Assembly (NCBI RefSeq): GCF_900142875.1
Contig: NZ_FRCK01000001.1
Span: 248,001-312,000 of the forward strand
Length of the DNA stretch: 64,000 nt
Reading direction: 5' to 3'
Source of the DNA: Paracoccus solventivorans
GTDB lineage: Bacteria; Pseudomonadota; Alphaproteobacteria; Rhodobacterales; Rhodobacteraceae
Made by a program: the position numbers and the translations under genes. Numbering within the stretch: the stretch's first letter is position 1; the number at the start of each line of letters is the position of its first letter. The notes below the pieces were generated by a model, which was not told where the DNA came from, searched no databases, and worked only from the letters and a program-made list of their open reading frames with translations. Below, piece after piece: positions 57,283 to 64,000 of this stretch.

Positions 57283-57855
57283 TCAGCCCGGCGGGGCCTG
57301 CCCGGTCCACGCCGCGGCGCGGGGCGGCGACAGGTGCAGCAGATCGACCGCCCGCGCGGCGATCTGGTCGGTGATCTCGGCCACGCTTTGCGGGCGCAGG
57401 TAGAAGGCCGGGACCGGCGGCATCACCACCGCCCCCATTTCCGTCACCGCCGTCATGTTGCGAAGATGCGCCAGCGTCAGCGGCGCCTCGCGCGCCAGCA
57501 GCACCAGCGGCCGGCGTTCCTTCAGGTGCACGCTGGCGGCGCGGATCAGCAGGTTGTCGTCCAGCCCGTGGGCGATGGCGGCAAGGCTGCGCATCGAACA
57601 GGGGGCGACGATCATCCCCCGCGTCGGGAACGACCCCGAGGCGAGCGTGGCCCCCACATCCCCCGCCGGGTGCACGTGATCGACCAGCGCCGCCAGCTCA
57701 TCAAGCGCGCCCGGCCCCATTTCCTCGCGCAGGGTGCGCTTGCCCATCGGGGACACCACCAGTTCGACCGCCGCGCCCGCGGCCCGCAGATGCCGCGCGC
57801 AGGCCAGCGCCAGTGTGGCGCCGGAGGCCCCCGACAGCCCCAGCACCACCGTCAC
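57283..57855 (-). CDS. ubiX: Flavin prenyltransferase UbiX
   Basis: A 190-residue enzyme that makes prenylated FMN for UbiD. The phosphate/flavin loop VLGLSGASGATLALACARHL, VSPMGKRTLREE, IVAPCSMRSLAAIAHGLDDNLLIRAA and REAPLTLAHLRNM are all present. GTG 57855 overlaps the ubiD stop (GTGA). Its product is the cofactor of the preceding gene's enzyme. Confidence 0.95.
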   Translation of the reverse strand: MTVVLGLSGASGATLALACARHLRAAGAAVELVVSPMGKRTLREEMGPGALDELAALVDHVHPAGDVGATLASGSFPTRGMIVAPCSMRSLAAIAHGLDDNLLIRAASVHLKERRPLVLLAREAPLTLAHLRNMTAVTEMGAVVMPPVPAFYLRPQSVAEITDQIAARAVDLLHLSPPRAAAWTGQAPPG

Positions 57856-59420
57856 CGGATCATCCCCGGCCGGGGCAAGGCCGGGCGGGTGCGGCGCGGC
57901 GCACCCCCCTGCCCCGCGGCGTCCTGCGCGGCCATTCCGGCCCGGGTAAGGATGTCGGCGGCCGCCGCCTCATGCGCGGGGTCCAGCCGCATCACCCGCC
58001 CCCATTCGCGCGAGGCCTCCGGCCCGATCTTGGTGGTGGCGTCGATCCCCAGCTTGCCCGCCAGCCCCTCCAGCGGCGAGGCGAAGTCCAGGTAATCCAT
58101 CGGCGTGCGGTCCAGCACCACCAGGTCGCGGCCGGGGTCCATGCGGGTGGACAGCGCCCAGGCGATGTCGTCCCAATTGCGCGCGTCGATGTCGGAATCG
58201 ACCACGATCAGCAGCTTGGTATAGCTGAACTGCGCCAGCATCCCCCAGACCGCCATCATCACCCGCCGCGCCTGCCCCGGATAGCGCTTGTCGATGGCGA
58301 TCACCCCGATGCGATAGGAACAGGCGGCGGGCGGCAGCCACAGGTCGCGGATTTCCGGGATCTGCTGGCGGATCACCGGCAGGGCAAGGTCGTTGAACAC
58401 CTCGCCGATGACCGAGGGCTCGTCCGGCGGACGGCCGGTGACGGTGGACAGATACAGCGGATCCTCGCGCCCGGTCACGGCCGAGACACGCATCACCGGA
58501 AACGGCTCGACGGCGTTGTAATAGCCGGTGTGGTCGCCGAACGGCCCCTCGGGCGCTGTCTCTCCGGGGTGGATCCAGCCCTCGATCACCATCTCGGCGC
58601 GGGCGGGGACCAGCAGCGGCACGGTGCGCGCGGGCACAAGTTCGGTCCGCGCACCGCGCAGGACGCCGGAAAACGTCATTTCGGACACGGTTTCCGGCAA
58701 GGGCAGCGCCGCGGCCAGCAGCGTCGCCGGATCGGCGCCCAGCACGACCGCCACCGGCATCGGCGCGCCGGCGCGTTCCCAGCTGCGGGCATGGGCCGCG
58801 CCGCCGCGATGCGCCAGCCAGCGCATGATCAGCCGGTCCGGCCCCAGCACCTGCGCGCGATAGACGCCCAGGTTATAACGCCCCACATCCTGCGCGGCGC
58901 TGTCATGGGGCCGCGTCACCACCACCGGCCAGGTGATCAGCGGCCCGCCATCCTCGGGCCAGGGCACCTGCACCGGCAGCGCCGTCAGGTCGGGGCGCTC
59001 GTCCACCCGCGCCTGCACCGGCCCGGCGCGCAGGACCCGCGCCCGGGTGGACAGCGCCGCCTTGAGCATCGGCCAGCGCGACAGCCCGTCGCGCATCCCC
59101 TCGGGCGGGGTCGGGTTGCGCAATTCGGCCAGGAAAGCGCCGAACTCGGGCACCTGATCCAGCGTCAGCCCCATGCCGGCGGCCACCCGCGCCGGAGTCG
59201 CGAACAAATTGCTGACAACCGGCATTCCGGCGGGCCGCCCGTCGCCCAGCGTGGCTGCGTCAAATCGAAGCACCGGCCCGCCTGCGCGCAGCGCCGCCAG
59301 CTGCACCGCGGTCATTTCATGGCGCACCGACACCGGCTCGGAAATCGGCAAAAGCTGTCCCTGCTGGCGATTCCACTCAAGAAACGCGCGCAGATCGGCA
59401 AAGGGGGGCAGGGTTCTCAC
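57852..59420 (-). CDS. ubiD: UbiD decarboxylase (4-hydroxy-3-polyprenylbenzoate)
   Basis: A 522-residue decarboxylase of ubiquinone synthesis using prenylated FMN. Family features: VWERAGAPMPVAVVLG-type block (SWERAGAPMPVAVVLGADP), EMVIEGWIHPGETAPEGPFGDHTGYYN with catalytic Glu/Arg network residues, and the C-terminal LIVVDSDIDARNWDDIAWALSTRMDP. GTG start at 59420. Operon with ubiX, divergent from ubiTUV. A role in another aromatic decarboxylation is possible but the neighbours favour quinone. Confidence 0.93.
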   Translation of the reverse strand: MRTLPPFADLRAFLEWNRQQGQLLPISEPVSVRHEMTAVQLAALRAGGPVLRFDAATLGDGRPAGMPVVSNLFATPARVAAGMGLTLDQVPEFGAFLAELRNPTPPEGMRDGLSRWPMLKAALSTRARVLRAGPVQARVDERPDLTALPVQVPWPEDGGPLITWPVVVTRPHDSAAQDVGRYNLGVYRAQVLGPDRLIMRWLAHRGGAAHARSWERAGAPMPVAVVLGADPATLLAAALPLPETVSEMTFSGVLRGARTELVPARTVPLLVPARAEMVIEGWIHPGETAPEGPFGDHTGYYNAVEPFPVMRVSAVTGREDPLYLSTVTGRPPDEPSVIGEVFNDLALPVIRQQIPEIRDLWLPPAACSYRIGVIAIDKRYPGQARRVMMAVWGMLAQFSYTKLLIVVDSDIDARNWDDIAWALSTRMDPGRDLVVLDRTPMDYLDFASPLEGLAGKLGIDATTKIGPEASREWGRVMRLDPAHEAAAADILTRAGMAAQDAAGQGGAPRRTRPALPRPGMIR

Positions 59421-59476
59421 AGCTTTGCATCCGGTCGTGGCTCGTCCCCGGCTAGCACCGTTCCGCCTTTGGCGGC

Positions 59477-59490
59477 TTGGCTTAGATCAA
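59477..59490 (+). promoter_or_regulatory. FNR/FnrL-type box in front of ubiT
   Basis: TTGGC-TTAG-ATCAA, close to TTGAT-N4-ATCAA. Its centre lies about 40 bp before the start point predicted from TATAGC (59511-59516), the class II activator position. It also lies 57 bp from the ubiD start. Confidence 0.8.
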
Positions 59491-59541
59491 GCACCCCCTG
59501 CCCGCGACGTTATAGCCTGCACCGGACTGGAAAGGACCGAC

Positions 59542-60090
59542 ATGACCCTTGATGGAACCGAGCTGCCGCGCTGTCCGCGCGCCATTGCGCTGGCCATGCG
59601 TCCGCTGCCGCTGCCGGTGCTGGGCGTGGCGCTGACGCAATTCGCGCGCCGGGTGACCGACAGCCACCCCGGGCTGCTGCGCCGGCTGGGCCCCTATGCC
59701 CAGCGCACGGTGCTGATCGACCCGACCGACCTGCCCTTTGCCTTCTGGCTGGACCCCGAGGCCGGACCCCGCATCAGCGCCCACCGCCGCCACCGCGCGC
59801 CTGCGGCCGACGCCCGCATCGCCGGGCCGGTCGCGGCGCTGATCGGGATGCTGCACGGGCGTTTCGACGGCGACGCGCTGTTCTTTTCGCGCGACCTGAC
59901 CATCGAGGGCGATACCGAGGCCGTGCTGGCCCTGCGCAATGCGCTGGATGACGCCGAACTGGACCTGTCCGAGGAACTGATCCGCCTGTCCGGCCCGGCG
60001 GGCGCGCTGCTGCGGCGGCTCTTGGCCGGGGTCGAGCGGGTCAGCGGCCTGCCCCTGCATCGCGACGACCGGAACGGAGGCTTCGCATGA
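59542..60090 (+). CDS. ubiT: UbiT, SCP2-domain accessory factor of anaerobic ubiquinone synthesis
   Basis: A 182-residue SCP2-like lipid-binding protein needed for O2-independent ubiquinone formation. The domain region includes LPFAFWLDPEAGPRISAHRR, AALIGMLHGRFDGDALFFSRDLTIEGDTEAVLALRNALDDAELD. ATG 59542 has AAAGGA upstream and follows the FNR-type box; the frame stays open further upstream without support. Its stop overlaps the ubiU start (ATGA). Confidence 0.88.
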   Translation: MTLDGTELPRCPRAIALAMRPLPLPVLGVALTQFARRVTDSHPGLLRRLGPYAQRTVLIDPTDLPFAFWLDPEAGPRISAHRRHRAPAADARIAGPVAALIGMLHGRFDGDALFFSRDLTIEGDTEAVLALRNALDDAELDLSEELIRLSGPAGALLRRLLAGVERVSGLPLHRDDRNGGFA

Positions 60091-61067
60091 TGGAACTCGT
60101 CTGCCCCGCGGGCACCCCCGCCTCGCTGCGCGCCGCGGTCGATGCCGGTGCCCATGCGGTCTACTGCGGCTTCAACGACGAAACCAACGCCCGCAACTTT
60201 CCGGGGCTGAACTTTTCCCCCGAGGAACTGGCCGAGGGCATCGCCTATGCCCATGACCGCGGCGCCAAGGTGCTGGTGGCGCTGAACACCTTCCCCCGCG
60301 CGGGGGGCGAGGTGCTGTGGCACCGGGCGCTGGCCAATGCGGAAAGCGCCGGCGCCGATGCGGTGATCCTGGCCGATCTGGGCTTGCTCGACTACGCCGC
60401 CACCCATCACCCCAACCTGCGCCGGCACCTGTCGGTGCAGGCCGCCGCCGCCAACCCCGACGCGATCAATTTCTATGCCGCCACCTTCGGGGTGCGCCGG
60501 GTGGTGCTGCCGCGGGTGCTGACCGTGGACGAGATCCGCGCCATCAACCGCGAGATCGACGTGGAAACCGAGGTTTTCGTGTTCGGCGGCCTCTGCGTCA
60601 TGGCCGAGGGGCGCTGTTCGCTGTCGTCCTACGCCACCGGGCGCTCGCCCAACATGAACGGGGTGTGCTCGCCCGCCAGCCACGTGGTCTATTCGGAAGA
60701 AACCGACGGGCTGCGCGCGCGGCTGGGCGATTTCACCATCCACCGCACGCCCAAGGGCCAGCCCGCCCCCTATCCGACGCTGTGCAAGGGCTGCTTCACC
60801 TCGGGCGAGCAGACCGGCCATGTGTTCGAGGATCCGGTCAGCCTGGACGCCACCCAGCTGATCCCGGCGCTGGCGAAAGCGGGCGTCACCGCGCTGAAGA
60901 TCGAGGGCCGCCAGCGGTCGCGCGCCTATGTGGCCGAGGTGGTGCGCAGCTTCCGCGCCGCGGTCGAGGCGCAGGCGGCCGGCCTGCCCCTGCCGCAGGG
61001 TGCGCTGGCGCGGCTGGCCGAGGGTCAGGCCGGCACCACCGGCGCCTATGCCAAGACCTGGAGGTAA
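60087..61067 (+). CDS. ubiU: UbiU, O2-independent ubiquinone hydroxylation subunit
   Basis: A 326-residue U32-family protein that binds a 4Fe-4S cluster and with UbiV hydroxylates the ring without O2. The four cysteines are Cys170 and Cys177 (GGLCVMAEGRCSLSSYATG), Cys194 (NGVCSPASH) and Cys233 (TLCKGC), numbered from the first of two ATGs and matching the known E. coli pattern if the second is used. Overlaps ubiT by four bases. Confidence 0.94.
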   Translation: MMELVCPAGTPASLRAAVDAGAHAVYCGFNDETNARNFPGLNFSPEELAEGIAYAHDRGAKVLVALNTFPRAGGEVLWHRALANAESAGADAVILADLGLLDYAATHHPNLRRHLSVQAAAANPDAINFYAATFGVRRVVLPRVLTVDEIRAINREIDVETEVFVFGGLCVMAEGRCSLSSYATGRSPNMNGVCSPASHVVYSEETDGLRARLGDFTIHRTPKGQPAPYPTLCKGCFTSGEQTGHVFEDPVSLDATQLIPALAKAGVTALKIEGRQRSRAYVAEVVRSFRAAVEAQAAGLPLPQGALARLAEGQAGTTGAYAKTWR

Positions 61068-61071
61068 GGCG

Positions 61072-61968
61072 ATGGACCTGACGATCGGACCCAACCAGTT
61101 CTTCTGGTCCGCCGAGACCGTGCGCGATTTCTACGCCCGCATGGCGCAGGCCCCGGCCGCCCGCGTGGTGCTGGGCGAGCTGGTCTGTTCCAAGCGCCTG
61201 CCCTTCTGGGAAAACGAGATCCCCGTCGCCATCGAGGCCCTGCAGGCCGCCGGCAAGCAGGTCGCCCTGACCACGCTGGCGCTGATCACCCTGAAACGCG
61301 AGCGCAAGCTGACCGCCGAGCTGATCGAGCTTGGCCTGCCGGTCGAGATCAACGACCTGTCGGCCCTGCAGCTGCTGCCCGAGGGGCGCGAGTTCTGGGC
61401 CGGGCCGCTGGTCAATGTCTACAACACCGGCACGGTGCAGTTCCTGGCCCGCCGCGGCGCCACCCGCATCTGCCTGCCGCCCGAGCTGCCGCTGGAATCG
61501 GTGGCGGTGCTGGCGCAGGCGGGGCGCGACTGCGGCGTGGCGGTCGAGGTCTGGGGCCACGGCCGCCTGCCGCTGGCGGTGTCGGGGCGCTGCTACCACG
61601 CAAGGCTGCACGACCGCGCCAAGGACAGCTGCCAGTTCGTCTGCGGCGAGGACCCCGACGGCCGCGACGTGGAGACCCTGGACGGAGAGCCGTTCCTGGC
61701 GGTGAACGGGATCCAGACGCTCAGCCAGTCCACCGCCACCGCCGCCTGGCACATCGAGGCCCTGCGCGAGGCCGGGGTCTCGTCCCTGCGCCTGTCCCCA
61801 CAAAGCCGCGATTTCCCCGAGGTGGTGGCGGGCTACGCCGCCCTGATCGCCGGCCAGACCACCCCGGCCGCCCTGGCCGACACCCTGCGCGACTCCGCCC
61901 CCCTTGGGCGGCTGTCGAACGGCTTCCTGACCGGCCCCTGCGGCGCGGATTTCAGCGAGACCGCCTGA
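61072..61968 (+). CDS. ubiV: UbiV, O2-independent ubiquinone hydroxylation subunit
   Basis: A 298-residue U32-family partner of UbiU. Cluster cysteines are Cys39 (LVCSKRLPFW) and Cys174, Cys187, Cys191 (SGRCYHARLHDRAKDSCQFVC). ATG 61072 follows GGAGG and lies 4 bp after the ubiU stop; open sequence further upstream overlaps ubiU in another frame. Last gene of the ubiTUV operon. Confidence 0.94.
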   Translation: MDLTIGPNQFFWSAETVRDFYARMAQAPAARVVLGELVCSKRLPFWENEIPVAIEALQAAGKQVALTTLALITLKRERKLTAELIELGLPVEINDLSALQLLPEGREFWAGPLVNVYNTGTVQFLARRGATRICLPPELPLESVAVLAQAGRDCGVAVEVWGHGRLPLAVSGRCYHARLHDRAKDSCQFVCGEDPDGRDVETLDGEPFLAVNGIQTLSQSTATAAWHIEALREAGVSSLRLSPQSRDFPEVVAGYAALIAGQTTPAALADTLRDSAPLGRLSNGFLTGPCGADFSETA

Positions 61969-62040
61969 GGCGAAAGGCGTCGGGACATGCCGAAGAAGGC
62001 ATAGGGGCAGCTACCGCACGGTGGAAAGGACCATCGCACA

Positions 62041-62066
62041 CCACCCGCCGGTCAGCCGGCGGGTGG
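62041..62066. terminator. Strong hairpin between ubiV and the barrel gene
   Basis: A perfect 11-bp stem (62041-62051 with 62056-62066) around TCAG, between two convergent genes. No T-run; it may serve both strands. Confidence 0.55.
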
Positions 62067-62173
62067 GAAGGCCGCGCCCCCGGCGATCTGACCCCGGCCC
62101 GACTGGAACGGCGACGCAAGCACCCGCACGCGAAACCTCCGCGCTGCTGGCGACGCCCCGCCCTTGGCGCCGA

Positions 62174-62950
62174 TCAGAACCGCCAGGTCGCGCCGATCAC
62201 CGGGCCCTGCATCCGCGTGTCGAAAACATGGCCGTCGTGGTCGTAATCCACATCCAGCACCCGATAGCCGAACGAGATCGAGGCGCTGTCGGTGACGATG
62301 TAATTCGCCGTCGACAGCACCGACCAGGTCAGGTCGGATCCCGCGCTGAAGCCGCCGATATCCGCCTGCGCCTGAAGGGACCAGTCCTTGTTGATCCGGG
62401 CAAAGCCGCGCAGGCCCACCAGCGGGTCGAACCAGTCAAAGCTTTCCTTGGCGGTCCGGGTCTGGCCAGCCGCGCTTGCCGTCAGCTCGTTCGAGATATG
62501 CCAGTAGCGCACGCCCCCCAGCCCATCCAGCGTCAGCCCGGGTGCGTCGTACAGGCGATAGCCCGCCTGCAGGGTCAGCATGAGCTGCTTGCTGTCCACC
62601 TCGCCGCGGACCGGCACCTCCAGCGGCGGCAGCACGGGCAGGACACTCGTCCTGACGTCGGTCGTATTCACGAACATCAGGTCGCCCGAAAACACGAACC
62701 TGTCCTTGCGCGCCCAGATATTCAGGAAACCGCCAAGCTCCAGCTCCTCCATCACGTCCGAAAAGCCTTTCTCGATCCCGATGGTCGGGCCGCGCCGGAA
62801 CGGCGACACCTGCCCCTTGATCCCCGTGGCCCAGAGATAGGGCGAAACCTGAACCACCTGGTCGGGGCCGTCGGTTTGGGCAGCGGTCTGCCCGGCAAGG
62901 GCGGCCTGCGCGACGACCAGCGCCAGAATGGACAGACTCGCAGTTTTCAT
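62174..62950 (-). CDS. Outer-membrane beta-barrel protein
   Basis: A 258-residue protein with signal peptide MKTASLSILALVVAQAALAGQTAAQ, alternating strand pattern (VVQVSPYLWATGIKGQVSPF; LMLTLQAGYRLYDAPG; SISFGYRVLDVDYDHDG) and a terminal Phe (GATWRF), the usual BAM signal. Similar small barrels are common in Rhodobacterales and rhizobia but without known function. It stands alone, convergent with ubiV. Confidence 0.8.
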   Translation of the reverse strand: MKTASLSILALVVAQAALAGQTAAQTDGPDQVVQVSPYLWATGIKGQVSPFRRGPTIGIEKGFSDVMEELELGGFLNIWARKDRFVFSGDLMFVNTTDVRTSVLPVLPPLEVPVRGEVDSKQLMLTLQAGYRLYDAPGLTLDGLGGVRYWHISNELTASAAGQTRTAKESFDWFDPLVGLRGFARINKDWSLQAQADIGGFSAGSDLTWSVLSTANYIVTDSASISFGYRVLDVDYDHDGHVFDTRMQGPVIGATWRF

Positions 62951-63113
62951 GACGTCCTCTTGCAGTCAAATCAGGCGCTTGCTCCAGCGACATCCTACCG
63001 GCATAGTGACCTTGTTCAATCGGATTGTTCGGCTGCAAGCTCAGACCGCCTGCCAGCATCGCCTGCAGAACCCATGGACTCCTCCTACAATTCACTTGTG
63101 AAAGAGCCCCGAA
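62951..63113. other. Divergent region before the amidase gene
   Basis: About 160 bp between two divergent genes that should contain both promoters. I see no clear boxes or repeats. An in-frame GTG at 63099 could extend the amidase by five codons. Confidence 0.35.
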
Positions 63114-64000
63114 TGTTGTCACAGCGCCCCCTGCCCGCCCTGTTCGCAATGACGCTGCTGTGCGGCAGCCTTGTTGCCGCCAGTGTCGCCGACGCCTGCA
63201 CAAGGCTGGTTTATCTGGGCGAGAACGGACAGGTCGTCACCGCCCGCTCGATGGACTGGAAGCTGGACGTGGGCACCAACCTCTGGGTATTGCCCCGCGG
63301 CATCGCCCGTAACGGCGAGGCCGGGCCGAACTCGGCCGAGTGGACGGCGAAATACGGCAGCGTGGTCGCCACCGGCTATGACGTCGCCACCACCGACGGC
63401 ATGAACGAGGCCGGCCTGGTCGCCAACGTCCTGTGGCTGGTCGAGTCGGAATACCCCGAATACGACGGTACCACCCCGGGCCTGTCGATCTCGCTCTGGG
63501 CGCAATACGTGCTGGACAACTTCGCAACGGTGGAAGAGGCGGTGACCGCGCTTGCGGCCGAGCCCTTTACCCTGGTGACCGACAGCGTCCCGGGCGAAGA
63601 GCGGCTGGCGACGCTGCATCTGTCGATTTCCGACGCCACTGGCGACAGCGCCATCGTCGAATACATCGGCGGCAAGCAGGTGATCCACCACAGCCGCGAT
63701 TACCAGGTGATGACCAACTCTCCGACCTTCGAAGAGCAGCTGGCCCTGAACGAATACTGGAAGCAGATCGGCGGCACGGTGATGCTTCCGGGCACGAACC
63801 GCGCCGCGGACCGCTTTGCCCGTGCCTCATTCTACGTCAATGCGATCCCCAAGACCGACAACGCGGCCGAAACGCTTGCCAGCGTCTTCGGGGTGATCCG
63901 CAACACTTCGGTGCCGTACGGGATCACCACCCTGGACCAGCCCAATATCTCGTCGACCCGCTGGCGCACGGTCGCGGATCACAAGCGCAAGCTGTATTTC
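63114..64000 (+). CDS. Secreted choloylglycine/penicillin-V-acylase-family amidase (3' end beyond window)
   Basis: About 295 residues are visible. After a signal peptide (MLSQRPLPALFAMTLLCGSLVAA...ADA) the mature chain would begin with Cys29, the N-terminal nucleophile of Ntn hydrolases (CTRLVYLGENGQVVTARSMDW, with the MDW Asp typical of bile-salt hydrolase and penicillin V acylase). LVANVLWLVESEYPEYDG and the later MTNSPTFEEQLALNEYW fit the fold. Substrates in environmental relatives include acyl-homoserine lactones, among others; specificity is not shown here. Confidence 0.88.

Overview
The window is high-G+C DNA, densely coded, with ATGA/GTGA overlaps inside many operons. Gene content (O2-independent ubiquinone genes ubiT-ubiU-ubiV under an FNR-type site, a SqrR/BigR-type persulfide regulator with a SulP/YedE/persulfide-dioxygenase operon, gltBD, amtB, liv and TRAP transporters, a PHA-synthase-family gene, the ligase-associated repair island) points to an alphaproteobacterium of the Rhodobacterales, probably Paracoccus-like and capable of low-oxygen growth. 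That placement rests on family knowledge, not on a database search.

Region 1 (1-10 kb) is an exopolysaccharide locus wrecked by transposition: a chain-length/tyrosine-kinase gene running off the left edge, its phosphatase, a lipid-carrier glycosyltransferase, a sulfotransferase-like gene, a VanZ-like gene and a beheaded flavoprotein. Between them lie an IS1380 element with a nonsense codon, one intact IS3 element (8644-9969) and fragments of at least four more elements. Region 2 (10-18 kb) is nitrogen assimilation: amtB converging on gltDB (ammonium uptake and glutamate synthase).

Region 3 (18-38 kb) is a CoA-centred catabolic island. A branched-chain-type ABC transporter operon with a built-in acyl-CoA ligase (18.2-24.8 kb) is divergent from two subunits of the benzoyl-CoA reductase/2-hydroxyacyl-CoA dehydratase family and a single ATP-driven activator (25.2-29.0 kb), with a 71-residue membrane protein. 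Facing them are a NUDIX hydrolase, a family III CoA-transferase/racemase, a TetR regulator, a complete TRAP transporter, a second acyl-CoA ligase and an SDR protein without its catalytic Tyr and Lys. Together they suggest uptake of an organic acid, CoA activation and a radical-type dehydration or reduction; the substrate cannot be told from sequence. This is the best candidate here for an undescribed system.

Region 4 (38-53 kb): a Zn/Cd/Pb P-type ATPase with its divergent MerR regulator and a 19-bp-spacer promoter; a four-gene DNA repair island (exonuclease, ATP-dependent ligase, Lhr-like helicase, PdeM); a lipoprotein plus outer-membrane barrel resembling a Slam/TbpB-like pair; a LuxR-type regulator; a tautomerase; and a PHA-synthase-family protein. 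Region 5 (53-62 kb): the persulfide-responsive cluster, then divergent ubiD-ubiX and ubiT-ubiU-ubiV. The right end holds an outer-membrane barrel protein and an N-terminal-nucleophile amidase cut by the window edge. I saw no rRNA, tRNA or CRISPR array.
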